From NCBI GenBank assembly GCA_014379625.1, contig JACMLJ010000095.1:248001-312000 (forward strand): a DNA stretch of 64,000 nt. Reading direction: 5' to 3'. The notes under the pieces are model-generated. The model did no database searches. It was not told the DNA's origin and worked only from the letters and a program-made list of their open reading frames with translations. The DNA is from Ferruginibacter sp. Its GTDB lineage: Bacteria; Bacteroidota; Bacteroidia; Chitinophagales; Chitinophagaceae. Numbering within the stretch: position 1 is the first letter of the stretch; the number at the start of each line of letters is the position of its first letter. This document shows positions 1 to 8,764 of the stretch, in pieces. The position numbers and the translations under genes were made by a program.

Positions 1-1037
1 CCTAGTGCAATGGCGCCCCCATTAATATTCACTATGGCAGGGTTTAATTCCAGGGCCCGGATCACCGCCAAAGATTGCGAGGCAAATGCTTCGTTCAATT
101 CAAACAGATCGATATCTGCCAAGCTCATACCGGCCTGCAGCAATACTTTTGGAACTGCTTCTACCGGACCGATCCCCATAATACGCGGGTGAACACCGGC
201 ACTGGCACAATTCACTAATCTTGCTATTGGCTTTAATCCAAGCTCGTTGATCATCCGCTCACTCATCACAATCACAAATGCGGCCCCGTCACTGGTTTGT
301 GAACTATTACCGGCAGTAACACTTCCCCCGGCCGCAAAAGCAGGTTTCAACTTAGCCAGTCCGTCTAAGGAAGTATCGGAACGAACCCCCTCATCCGTAT
401 CAATAGTATAACTTCTTGTTAGTTTTTTTCCGTTGGTATCCAAATACACTTCTTCTATATTGATGGGTAGTATGCCTGTTTTGAAAACCCCTTCCTTTAT
501 TGCGTTACCGGCTTTTAAATGACTGTTCAAACTAAAAGCATCCTGGTCTTCCCTGCTTATATTGAATTCTTTTGCAACTGCTTCGGCGGTAAGCCCCATG
601 CTTAAATAATAATCCGGGGTTTCCCTGGCAATGGAATAAGCCGGAGATGGCTTCCATCCCGCGGTTGGTACCATACTCATACTTTCTGTACCACCAGCAA
701 TAATACATTCAGCCATGCCTGTTCTTATTTTGGCAGTTGCCATAGCTATACTTTCAAGTCCGCTTGCACAATACCGGTTAATGGTAATACCGGGCGCATG
801 AATGCCCACGGCTTTTGCAGCAATCATTCTTCCTACCTGTAAGCCTTGTTCTGCTTCAGGTACGGCATTTCCCACAATTACATCATCTACCCTTTTTACG
901 TCCAACTGCGGCAAACTGGCCAATAATCCTTTAATCACATCAATGGCCAGATCATCCGGCCTTGTAAATCTGAACCCCCCTTTTTTACTTTTTGTAATGG
1001 CTGTCCGGTATCCTGCTACTATATAAGCTTCCTGCAT
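1..1037 (-). CDS. Acetyl-CoA acyltransferase (thiolase), 3' end cut by window edge
   Basis: This is a type II thiolase of the FadA/AtoB kind, which cleaves 3-ketoacyl-CoA with CoA in fatty-acid degradation or condenses acetyl-CoA. About 345 codons are visible. The N-terminus begins MQEAYIVAGYRT, as is normal for the family. The nucleophilic cysteine is Cys90 in the motif NRYCASGLES, followed by AGGTESMS near residue 121. The frame runs off the window within NGGAIALG, just before the expected GHPLG histidine motif and the C-terminal catalytic cysteine, so about 45 residues are missing because of the window boundary rather than mutation. The ATG at 1037-1035 fits the family start. The gene is divergent from pyrD, and a TAACTTTG box lies 75 nt upstream. 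Sequence alone cannot separate degradative from biosynthetic thiolases. Confidence 0.93.
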   Translation of the reverse strand, partial: MQEAYIVAGYRTAITKSKKGGFRFTRPDDLAIDVIKGLLASLPQLDVKRVDDVIVGNAVPEAEQGLQVGRMIAAKAVGIHAPGITINRYCASGLESIAMATAKIRTGMAECIIAGGTESMSMVPTAGWKPSPAYSIARETPDYYLSMGLTAEAVAKEFNISREDQDAFSLNSHLKAGNAIKEGVFKTGILPINIEEVYLDTNGKKLTRSYTIDTDEGVRSDTSLDGLAKLKPAFAAGGSVTAGNSSQTSDGAAFVIVMSERMINELGLKPIARLVNCASAGVHPRIMGIGPVEAVPKVLLQAGMSLADIDLFELNEAFASQSLAVIRALELNPAIVNINGGAIAL

Positions 1038-1111
1038 ATTTTATAATTTTACGTCTTTTTATTTAGCCTTTTAAAGGAGGTGTGAATAGTTGTTTATGCA
1101 ACTTTACATCC

Positions 1112-1140
1112 CAAAGTTATAATTTCTACCGGAAAACAAA
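1112..1140 (-). promoter_or_regulatory. Predicted promoter of the thiolase gene
   Basis: On the minus strand TAACTTTG (1119-1112) matches the Bacteroidota -7 consensus TAnnTTTG. A TTTG at 1140-1137 could be the -33 element, although the 17-nt spacing is slightly short. The predicted leader is about 70 nt. Confidence 0.5.
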
Positions 1141-1158
1141 AAACTGAAAACTGTAGCC

Positions 1159-1166
1159 TATTTTTG
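1159..1166 (+). promoter_or_regulatory. -7 box of pyrD
   Basis: TATTTTTG matches TAnnTTTG and ends only 7 nt before the pyrD ATG at 1174. The predicted transcript is therefore leaderless or nearly so. Confidence 0.55.
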
Positions 1167-1173
1167 CGCCCAC

Positions 1174-2277
1174 ATGTATAAAATTCTACGCACTGTTTTA
1201 TTTACTTTTGGGCCAGAATGGGTACATTCTATTTCAATGAATTGCCTGAGATTTATTTGCGGGGTTCCGTTTGGCAAAAAGCTGTTAATGGAAATATTCA
1301 AGCCAAAAGGAAATAATTTACCTACGCCATTTTTAGGAATTCTATTTCCTAATCCGGTAGGTTTAGGCGCCGGCTTTGATAAAAATGCCAATTACTTAGA
1401 TGAACTGGAAGCCCTGGGTTTTGGGTTTGTTGAAATAGGAACTGTTACCCCGCTGGCCCAGCCGGGCAATGACAAACCAAGATTGTTTCGGTTGCCAAAA
1501 GATAAGGCGCTTATTAACCGAATGGGTTTTAATAATGAAGGAGTTAAAGTAATTGTTAAAAGACTCAGAATCTGGAAAGAAAAGTCAAAAGTTAAGGGGG
1601 AGGCGTTAAGTGCCGGCAACAACGAAATGAAGAACCCGGAACCTGCGATCCGACAACCAAAACTCATTATCGGCGGTAATATTGGCAAAAATAAAATAAC
1701 CCCGAACGAAGATGCCTGGATGGATTATATCACCTGTTTTAATGCATTGCACGATTATGTAGATTATTTTGTAGTAAATGTAAGTTCACCTAATACTCCC
1801 GGATTAAGGGAATTGCAGGAAAAGGAATCTCTACGTAAAATTTTAACCCAATTGCAAATTCAAAATATAACATTCGAAAGTCAAAAACCGATTCTTTTAA
1901 AAATTGCTCCGGATTTAACCATGCATCAAATCGATGATGTAATTGAGCTGGCGATGGAAATAAAATTAGACGGGATTGTTGCCTGCAATACCACTATCAG
2001 TCGCGAAGAACTGGAAACAGAAAGATCCCTTTTAAATAAAATGGGCGCCGGAGGTTTAAGCGGCCTGCCATTGAAGGAGCGGAGTACAGCCATTATTCAA
2101 TATATTCATCAAAAAACAAAAGGACAACTTCCGGTTATTGCAAGTGGCGGGATATTTACGGGTGCGGATGCAAAAGAAAAATTAACCGCCGGGGCTGGCC
2201 TGGTGCAGGTATGGACTGGATTTGTGTACGAGGGTCCTTCTATGGTGAAAAATATTTGCAAAGGAATAACCGGATAG
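1174..2277 (+). CDS. pyrD: Dihydroorotate dehydrogenase (quinone), class 2
   Basis: PyrD oxidises dihydroorotate to orotate at the inner membrane, passing electrons through FMN to quinone, in pyrimidine synthesis. The 367-residue protein begins with the amphipathic quinone-tunnel segment typical of class 2 enzymes (YKILRTVLFTFGPEWVHS). It then has the FMN barrel: NPVGLGAGFDKN (60-72), GNIGKNK (168-174), NVSSPNTPGLREL with the catalytic Ser at 204/205, and CNTTISR and SGGIFTGADA near the C-terminus. E. coli PyrD has 336 residues. The extra length is mostly an insertion at about residues 134-161, just before GNIGKNK, which is rich in charged and small residues and looks like a loop. The start follows a TATTTTTG promoter element immediately. 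Confidence 0.96.
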   Translation: MYKILRTVLFTFGPEWVHSISMNCLRFICGVPFGKKLLMEIFKPKGNNLPTPFLGILFPNPVGLGAGFDKNANYLDELEALGFGFVEIGTVTPLAQPGNDKPRLFRLPKDKALINRMGFNNEGVKVIVKRLRIWKEKSKVKGEALSAGNNEMKNPEPAIRQPKLIIGGNIGKNKITPNEDAWMDYITCFNALHDYVDYFVVNVSSPNTPGLRELQEKESLRKILTQLQIQNITFESQKPILLKIAPDLTMHQIDDVIELAMEIKLDGIVACNTTISREELETERSLLNKMGAGGLSGLPLKERSTAIIQYIHQKTKGQLPVIASGGIFTGADAKEKLTAGAGLVQVWTGFVYEGPSMVKNICKGITG

Positions 2278-2423
2278 GTAATTAGTTAAAAGTCATTAGT
2301 CAGGATCTGTAAACTGAACGATGCGTCAGATTTTGAGAAAGTTCATTATCTTTTGTATCCCGGCACTAAAAACAATACACCCTAAACAATAAACAGGAAA
2401 CCATAAATCTTTATTTTTACACC

Positions 2424-3230
2424 ATGGAACATTTATTTACATCTGAGAGCCTGATAAGCTTTTTTGTTTTGGTTGTTTTGGAAGTGGTTCTGGGTATCGA
2501 TAACGTGATATTCGTAAGCATTATCATGAACCGGCTGCAAAAAAAGCAGGACCAGTTAAAAGCACGGCGTATATGGATGGTTACCGGAATTATTTCACGC
2601 AGTTTGTTATTGATGGCGCTTGGATGGCTGCTGTCTCAAAAAGGAAAGCCCGTATTTACTTTAGTTGGAAAAGGGTTCGACCTGGCCAGTATAGTTATGC
2701 TGTTGGGTGGTCTATTTTTGATCTACAAATCGGTGAAGGAAATTCATGGCAAACTTGAAGGTGAAGACCCCAATGAAACCATAAAGAATCAAAAAGGTAT
2801 CACCATGGGTCAGGCCATCGGTCAGATTATTTTGATAGATGCGGTTTTTAGTTTCGACAGCATTATTACGGCGGGCGGTACTGCAAAGCATGTTGAAATA
2901 ATGATAGCTGCCGTTGTAATCGCTATGATCGTTATGTTTTTATTCAGTCCTAAAATATCAGGCTTCATACACAAGCACCCTACGCTTAAAATGCTGGCCC
3001 TGTCTTTCCTGGTAATGATCGGCTTAAGTTTGATTATGGAGGGATGGAATTCAGAAACCGCTGACAAGCTGCACCTGAAAAATTATATTTATTTCGGAAT
3101 GGCCTTCTCATTCATCGTTGAAATCCTTAATATGACCATGTTGAAAAGAGCCGCTAAAAAAAGATTGGTGCAGTTAAATGAGCCGATGTTAAAAGGGGAT
3201 GAAGATGATTATTCCGACCAGGCAAGATAA
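2424..3230 (+). CDS. TerC-family integral membrane protein
   Basis: This 268-residue polytopic protein belongs to the TerC/YkoY/Alx family, whose members export metal ions such as manganese or help load metals onto exported enzymes. The family signature is clear. VVLEVVLGIDNVIFVSII (residues 18-35) carries the conserved acidic Glu and the GIDN motif in the first helix. DAVFSFDSIITAG (around 140-152) is the repeated acidic helix. Seven or so hydrophobic segments follow the expected order, and the C-terminus is charged and cytosolic. It stands alone on the plus strand with a non-coding stretch on each side. The upstream TATTTTTA, 5 nt before the ATG, is a one-mismatch -7 box. The transported ion cannot be read from the sequence. 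Confidence 0.9.
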   Translation: MEHLFTSESLISFFVLVVLEVVLGIDNVIFVSIIMNRLQKKQDQLKARRIWMVTGIISRSLLLMALGWLLSQKGKPVFTLVGKGFDLASIVMLLGGLFLIYKSVKEIHGKLEGEDPNETIKNQKGITMGQAIGQIILIDAVFSFDSIITAGGTAKHVEIMIAAVVIAMIVMFLFSPKISGFIHKHPTLKMLALSFLVMIGLSLIMEGWNSETADKLHLKNYIYFGMAFSFIVEILNMTMLKRAAKKRLVQLNEPMLKGDEDDYSDQAR

Positions 3231-3781
3231 AGTGTGGAAAATCGAAAATGTAACAAAGTGAACATGATAAAATGGTGGAAGAGGATGGATAAAATGAAAA
3301 ATAATGAAATGTGAAAAATTCCAAATTGAGGAAAATAATTGAGAAATGAAATATAGGTAATACCCCTACCAAAGAAAAAGAAGAAAATCACCTACAGGCC
3401 TGCTTTTTAACGCCAATGTTCATTTAAAAGCCCGGTGCAAATACGAAATACGCTTACAAATGATGCAATTGCGTGGTAACAAAAGCCCGCCCACCTGGTT
3501 AAAAAGGTAAAAACGAACCTGAAGGGTAATTGATAGGCATATAAGTACCACAAAATCAATCACTTAAAAGCAGATTGGGTGTAATTTTTACACTTCAATC
3601 ACTAAAAAAGTGGATAAAAAAGATAAAAAAAAGCTTGTATCTTAATAAATAAGCACCTATCTTCGTTATGGTTTTTCATAGGATATTGGATTTTAAAGCG
3701 GGACTAGATTTCTATCTTGGTCCCTTTTTTATTTTATAAACTGCCAGACTATTACATATAAAATTCTCAAACATTATAAAC
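3231..3781. other. Non-coding stretch between the terC-family gene and recQ
   Basis: This stretch of 551 bp has no convincing gene. The first 150 bp are A-rich and of low complexity, with repeats of the words aaaatg and gtggaa. The right part holds a TATCTTCG box (3658-3665), a 23-codon ORF starting 2 nt later (3668-3739), and a hairpin with a T-run (3700-3730). These could make a short RNA. Confidence 0.5.
3700..3730 (+). terminator. Intrinsic terminator-like hairpin on the plus strand
   Basis: GGGAC (3700-3704) pairs with GTCCC (3720-3724). The inner arms AGAT and ATCT can also pair around a TTCT loop, and six T follow. The nearest upstream plus-strand gene ends 470 nt earlier, so this may instead end a short local transcript. 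Confidence 0.6.
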
Positions 3782-5698
3782 TTATAAATTAGGCTCAACT
3801 ATAATTTTTCCTTCTCTATTCACGAGTAGTTTTTTTTCCGATTGTAGATAGTCGATCACTTTCCACAATTTTTCTTTTTTGAATTTTTTGCCATTGTTTA
3901 ATAAATCATTTATTCCCGCACTATTTTGTTTTACGAAATCCAGGATATAGGTGGTAATTTTTTCAAATTCTTCCGGGGTGACCTGTATCGTTTTTTGATG
4001 GATACAATTGTCGCAAATACCGCAGGCTTTAACACCAGGGTCATTAAAGTAACCGGCAATTATTTTGCTTCTGCAAGTGACAGTATTGATCATATATTCA
4101 ATGATGGCCTTTACCCTTAATTCAAAATTTTCCTTTCTCCCCAGGTAATTCGCTAAATTTATAACGAAACTATCGGCGTACATCCTATTTAATAACAGGG
4201 TAAGCAGGGGCGAATCTTTTTGCGGGGAATAATCAACAATGCCGTAATGTTGTAGCTGTTGCAGTTCCCGTTTTAGGTCTGCGGTTTTCATTTGTAAAAA
4301 CCTGGCTAAATCAGTTTCATAAATAATAGCCGGGTAATCAAATATTCCTTCATAACTCCGCAACAATCCTTTCAGCAAAGTTTGAAACTGCGGAAACTGT
4401 TTTTCAAAATCCTCCAGTTCACGTTTATCTGTATTAAATACAAGTGTTGCCGGTTTAAAAAAAACTTCATTGAACCGCAGGATTTCTTCCTGTTCTAAAG
4501 CTTTAAGGGCATAGGTAGCGGTGAGGATATTAATCTTAAAAGCCGTTGTAAAGGTTGACAGGTCAAAATCAAAACTGGTTCCTTCCCCGGTTCCTGCGGC
4601 TACCTGCAGGTAATTCATCACGGCGATGTATACATTTTTTATGGCTTCTTTATCCGGATAGCGGACATTACCCTGCTCTTGCAGTTCTGTTATTTCCCTG
4701 TCATTGAATAATAAAACCGCGTAAGCCCTTTTACTATCGCGTCCTGCCCGACCCCCTTCCTGGTAATAATTCTCTAAGCAATCGGGCACACCATAGTGGA
4801 CCACCACCCTTACATCGGGTTTATCGATACCCATTCCAAAAGCATTGGTGCAAACAATTACCCTTGTGGTATTATCAATCCAGTTTTCCTGTCTTTTATT
4901 TCTGTCATCATTACTTAACCCGGCGTGATAAAAATCAGCGCTGATCTTATTCAGCTTCAGCAGTTCAGCGATATCTTTGGTATGTTTCCGGCTTTTACAA
5001 TACACAATCGCACTGCCCTTCACATTGTTTAATATTTCAAGCAATTTATTCTGCTTGGATACTACATTAAAAACGCTATACGAAAGATTAGCTCTTTCAA
5101 AAGATTGCTGGTAGCGCTGCTGATCCTTTCCAAAATGCAATTTTTCACAAATATCATCCTGTACCCCAACGGTGGCGGAGGCTGTTAATGCTAAAACAGG
5201 AACCCGGGGGAGCTGATCCCTCAAACTGGCTATACGCATATAGGGGGGGCGAAAATCATATCCCCATTGAGAAATACAGTGCGCTTCATCCACCGCAATT
5301 AGGTTGATATTCATTGAAGGCAGAAATTCAAGAAACAGGCTGGTCTCTAACCGTTCGGGCGAAACGTAAAGGAATTTATAATTACCATAAGCCGCATTTT
5401 GCAAGGTCTTTTTTACTTCCAAAAAACTCATACCGGAGTAGATCGATAGCGCAAGGATCCCTTTTTTTTTAAGGGTTTCAACCTGGTCTTTCATCAATGC
5501 TATCAACGGACTTATTACAAGGCAGATACCATCTTTTGCCAGTGCGGGCACCTGGAAGCATATCGATTTACCGCCGCCGGTGGGCAATAAAGCGAGGGTA
5601 TCTTTTCCGTTTAACACGCTATTGATAATATCCTCCTGCAACGGACGGAAATTATCATAACCCCAGTATTGTTTTAGTATTTGATGGATATTTTCCAA
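3782..5698 (-). CDS. recQ: ATP-dependent DNA helicase RecQ
   Basis: RecQ is a 3'-5' superfamily 2 helicase used in recombination and repair of stalled forks. The 638 residues contain the Q motif (FRPLQEDII, 17-25), Walker A LLPTGGGKS near 37, the DEAH box VDEAHCISQWGYDFR and motif VI with GRAGRD. A RecQ zinc domain follows (CRSKIIAGYF through ACGICDNC) and then a winged-helix-like tail. No clear HRDC domain is visible, so this is the short form common in Bacteroidota. The start is unusual: it must be the TTG at 5698-5696. An in-frame TAA lies 12 nt upstream of that TTG, and no ATG occurs before the Q motif. The gene stands alone on the minus strand, downstream of a decayed toxin-like relic. 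Confidence 0.94.
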   Translation of the reverse strand: MENIHQILKQYWGYDNFRPLQEDIINSVLNGKDTLALLPTGGGKSICFQVPALAKDGICLVISPLIALMKDQVETLKKKGILALSIYSGMSFLEVKKTLQNAAYGNYKFLYVSPERLETSLFLEFLPSMNINLIAVDEAHCISQWGYDFRPPYMRIASLRDQLPRVPVLALTASATVGVQDDICEKLHFGKDQQRYQQSFERANLSYSVFNVVSKQNKLLEILNNVKGSAIVYCKSRKHTKDIAELLKLNKISADFYHAGLSNDDRNKRQENWIDNTTRVIVCTNAFGMGIDKPDVRVVVHYGVPDCLENYYQEGGRAGRDSKRAYAVLLFNDREITELQEQGNVRYPDKEAIKNVYIAVMNYLQVAAGTGEGTSFDFDLSTFTTAFKINILTATYALKALEQEEILRFNEVFFKPATLVFNTDKRELEDFEKQFPQFQTLLKGLLRSYEGIFDYPAIIYETDLARFLQMKTADLKRELQQLQHYGIVDYSPQKDSPLLTLLLNRMYADSFVINLANYLGRKENFELRVKAIIEYMINTVTCRSKIIAGYFNDPGVKACGICDNCIHQKTIQVTPEEFEKITTYILDFVKQNSAGINDLLNNGKKFKKEKLWKVIDYLQSEKKLLVNREGKIIVEPNL

Positions 5699-5713
5699 GC
5701 CTGTTTTTTATTT

Positions 5714-6022
5714 TTAATACACTTCATCATGTGAACCTATGTCTTTCCAATGTACCTGGCGGCTGCTGTACCATGCAAAAATTATCCGCGGTTCATACAC
5801 AACTTTATATGAATGCAATTTAGAGAAAGTACCGTTTAGTTGGTGGGTAGTTAAGGAAGGGGGCCGTGATTACTTTGAGACAGACCGTTTTTCTACAGTG
5901 ATAACACTTTTGATGTTCCTCTCCTTCAACAAATACCATAGAAATAATATCCATGTTTTTCCATCAGGGAATTTACCGGAGATGGTACATCTTCCACTAT
6001 TTCTGAAAAATTTGGCAAGACT
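5714..6022 (-). pseudogene. Possible relic of a RelE/ParE-superfamily toxin
   Basis: On the minus strand one frame stays open for about 103 codons except for a single TAA at 5872-5870, and it has no usable start codon. The part after the internal stop ends with SYKVVYEPRIIFAWY followed by VHWKDIGSHDEVY and a stop. This resembles the last two beta strands of RelE/ParE/HigB toxins, which often end in a similar H-D-x-V-Y phrase. The preceding LNGTF fits the usual linker. No antitoxin gene is seen next to it. The similarity comes from pattern recognition on a short degenerate sequence, so it is uncertain. The antisense plus-strand ORF of 101 codons across the same DNA has no recognisable features. 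Confidence 0.35.
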
Positions 6023-6046
6023 ATATTATATTTCAAGTGAATAAAA

Positions 6047-8164
6047 TTATACAACTTTTTTATAATTTAGCCGTATAGAATTAGCTGCCAGCACCACATC
6101 ACTAAAGCCCATTGCCAGTGCGGCTATGCCAGGCTGCAACAACCCGATGGCAGCTACAGGTATCGCCACCACATTGTATATAAAAGCCCAGAAAAGATTT
6201 TCTTTTATTGTAATAAAGGTATGTTTCCCCAGTCCTAATGCCAATGGCAAATGGCGGATACCCTTGTTCATCAATACTACCTGGGCGCTTTGCATGGCCA
6301 GTTGTGTGGCATCGCTCATGGATATCCCGATGGTAGCTTTGGCAAGGGCCGGTGCATCATTGATACCATCGCCAACCATTGCTACGGGAAATATATCATT
6401 TAATTGTTCAACAATTACCAGTTTTTCTTCGGGCGATTTTTCTGCATGTATCTTTTTTATACCCAGCATATCCGCAACACGCTGCGTTCTTTCAAAAGTA
6501 TCCCCGCTTAATATAATTGTTTGTATATCTTTAGCATGCAGGTAGGTGATCACAGCTTTTGCCTCTTCTCTTATTAAATCTTCCATATCAAACCAACCCA
6601 TCAGCAAATTATTTTTTAACAGGTAGGCAGTATGGGTGCCGTCCTTTGTAAGCGACTTGGCTATTTTATATGAACCGAGCAGGTAGATATTTCCCCTATC
6701 ATCTTCCGCCTTCATTCCCATCCCCTTTATTTCTTCAATTTTTTTCCAGTGTATGGCTGTATTTATTTTCCATTCTGCGGTAACGGCTTTTGCAATAGGA
6801 TGATTGGAATACTTTTCCAAGGAAAAAACAATGCGCTTAAATTCAGATTCATTAATTGTGATAGTTTCAAAACCTGAAATGGTAAACTCCCCCATCGTTA
6901 AAGTACCGGTTTTATCAAAAATTACGGTTCTGATATTTTTGAATAATTCCAGGCTTTTCGCATTGCGGAACAGGATGCCATTCCTTGCAGCCCTGCCTAA
7001 TCCTACTGCGATGGCAGCAGGTGTTGCAAGGCCCATGGCGCAGGGGCAACTGATTACCAATACCGCAATACTTCTCATTAGTGAGTCGCCGGCTTCAATA
7101 GCAAAGGCGAAGTAATTCAGCAAAAAAGTAAGGATTGAAATACCGATTACCGCAGGTACAAAAACAGCGCTGATCCTGTCCGCCAACTGCTGAACCGGCG
7201 GCTTTTCCCCCTGAGCCTGTTTTACGAGGTTTAAAATATTACTTAGCACGGTATCTTTACCGGTAGCAGTAACCTGCGCTTTAATTGTTCCATCTGTCAA
7301 AAGGCTTCCACCTATCAACGTATCTTTTTTTTGCTTAAACAGGGGTAAACTTTCACCGGTAAGCAATGATTCATCTACCTGCCCCTCACCCCAAAGAATT
7401 TTGCAATCCATCGGTACCTGCTCACCGGTTTTTATTAATACCAGGTCGCCAATATGCAGCTGCGTATTTTCTACAGAGAAAATCACTTCTTTATGTTCAC
7501 CATCAAAAGCAATCATATTGGCCATCAGTTTTTGGCTGCGGGCTAACTTGTTGAGTTCTTTTTGTGTGGCAGCTACGGATTTATGCTCAACCCATTCACC
7601 CAGGAAGACTAATGTGATTATGGTAGCGGTAGTTTCATAAAAAATATAATCCATTCCCAAATTCCGCCATGTTCCTATTAAACTGTAAATGAAAGCTGCG
7701 GTAGCGCCAAAAGCAATTAATACATTCATATTGGGTATACCGCGCCGCAGGCTTTTAACCGCACTTATTCCAAAGTATCCCATCCCCACAATATACACGG
7801 GCATACATATAGCCAATTGAATCCATGGGATCATTAAAAAATGAATATGCCAGGGAAGCATATGAAGCATCAGCACCAACGTAAAAGGAAGGCAGAACCC
7901 GAAGCGTTGCAGATGGTTGGAAAAAAACTTACTTTTTTGTTTCCCGCTTTTTATTTGCTGTTCATTTACTACATGGTACCCTAAGTCTTCGATTCCCCGG
8001 GCCAATGCCTCTTTTGATTTATTTTCATTAAGATCAAAGCTAACTTCGCTGCCGATAAAATTTACTTTTATATCGCTTAAGCCTTGTTTTTGAAGATACT
8101 GGTTGATCGATAAAGCGCAATTGGTACAGGTCATTCCTTCTACTTTCCATTCTACTTTTTCCAT
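6047..8164 (-). CDS. copA: Copper-translocating P1B-type ATPase
   Basis: This 705-residue heavy-metal ATPase most probably exports Cu(I) across the inner membrane. Visible in order are one N-terminal HMA domain with GMTCTNC (10-16) and paired helices at about 86-165. The actuator motif TGES is at 269-272, the intramembrane metal site is CPC at 373-375, the phosphorylation site DKTGTLT is at 417-423, and the hinge is GDGIND near the end. The CPC motif and single CxxC HMA fit CopA rather than the cbb3-assembly CcoI type seen as a fragment elsewhere in this window. No copper chaperone or CueR-like regulator lies beside it. It is divergent from tsaE with only 62 bp between the start codons, and its TAATTTTG box ends 4 nt before the ATG. 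Confidence 0.93.
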   Translation of the reverse strand: MEKVEWKVEGMTCTNCALSINQYLQKQGLSDIKVNFIGSEVSFDLNENKSKEALARGIEDLGYHVVNEQQIKSGKQKSKFFSNHLQRFGFCLPFTLVLMLHMLPWHIHFLMIPWIQLAICMPVYIVGMGYFGISAVKSLRRGIPNMNVLIAFGATAAFIYSLIGTWRNLGMDYIFYETTATIITLVFLGEWVEHKSVAATQKELNKLARSQKLMANMIAFDGEHKEVIFSVENTQLHIGDLVLIKTGEQVPMDCKILWGEGQVDESLLTGESLPLFKQKKDTLIGGSLLTDGTIKAQVTATGKDTVLSNILNLVKQAQGEKPPVQQLADRISAVFVPAVIGISILTFLLNYFAFAIEAGDSLMRSIAVLVISCPCAMGLATPAAIAVGLGRAARNGILFRNAKSLELFKNIRTVIFDKTGTLTMGEFTISGFETITINESEFKRIVFSLEKYSNHPIAKAVTAEWKINTAIHWKKIEEIKGMGMKAEDDRGNIYLLGSYKIAKSLTKDGTHTAYLLKNNLLMGWFDMEDLIREEAKAVITYLHAKDIQTIILSGDTFERTQRVADMLGIKKIHAEKSPEEKLVIVEQLNDIFPVAMVGDGINDAPALAKATIGISMSDATQLAMQSAQVVLMNKGIRHLPLALGLGKHTFITIKENLFWAFIYNVVAIPVAAIGLLQPGIAALAMGFSDVVLAANSIRLNYKKVV

Positions 8165-8168
8165 AGGG

Positions 8169-8222
8169 CAAAATTATTCTTTGCTCCAGGTAACCAATTA
8201 CTAATGAAGGAAAATATCTTTG
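8169..8222. promoter_or_regulatory. Compact divergent promoter pair, copA / tsaE
   Basis: TAATTTTG on the minus strand (8176-8169) serves copA, and TATCTTTG on the plus strand (8215-8222) serves tsaE. Each box ends 4 nt from its start codon. Only 38 bp separate the two boxes, so any upstream elements must overlap. Confidence 0.55.
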
Positions 8223-8226
8223 CAAC

Positions 8227-8673
8227 ATGGAGGTAATTTTTACACTGGATGAAATCGGGGAAGCGGCAAAGAAAATGCTGGCAATAACTGAAGGGCACAA
8301 AGTATTAGCGATACATGGTGAAATGGGGGCCGGTAAAACTACCTTTATCCAGGCATTGTGTGAAGCTATGGGCGTGCAGGATCATGTTTCCAGTCCGACA
8401 TTTTCCATTATTAACCAGTATATAAACATGGAAGGGGAAATAATTTATCATATGGACCTTTATCGTATAAAAGACGAAGCAGAAGCCACCGGTAGTGGTG
8501 TGGAAGATTGTTTGTTTTCGGGTAATAGCTGTTTGGTGGAATGGCCCGAAAAAGCTTTGGGGATTTTTCCTGATGAAACAATGCATATAAATATTGCCGC
8601 GATAAATGCCAATACCCGGAAACTCTCCTTTCAACATTCAACTAAAATAAGCAGCAAATTAATCAATAATTGA
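8227..8673 (+). CDS. tsaE: tRNA t6A-modification ATPase TsaE
   Basis: TsaE is the P-loop ATPase that works with TsaB and TsaD to place threonylcarbamoyl on A37 of ANN-decoding tRNAs. The 148-residue protein is of normal family length. It shows Walker A GEMGAGKTT (31-39), the family phrase VSSPTFSIINQY near 57-68, the HMDLYRI motif near 77, and LVEWPEKA. The start is fixed by the TATCTTTG box just upstream and by the family N-terminus. Alanine dehydrogenase follows 91 bp downstream on the same strand. The two are probably co-transcribed, with no functional link visible. Confidence 0.95.
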   Translation: MEVIFTLDEIGEAAKKMLAITEGHKVLAIHGEMGAGKTTFIQALCEAMGVQDHVSSPTFSIINQYINMEGEIIYHMDLYRIKDEAEATGSGVEDCLFSGNSCLVEWPEKALGIFPDETMHINIAAINANTRKLSFQHSTKISSKLINN

Positions 8674-8764
8674 TACCAGGAGATAGCCATCACCTGAAAC
8701 TGAAAAAGGGAACCTTCATGTCGGTATTAATTTGTAATTTGTAAGTTTTCAATTTTAACTCGTT

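Noticed and set aside
5739..6044. Plus-strand ORF of 101 codons between recQ and copA
   Set aside because: No family features, and it lies antisense to a better-supported toxin-like relic.
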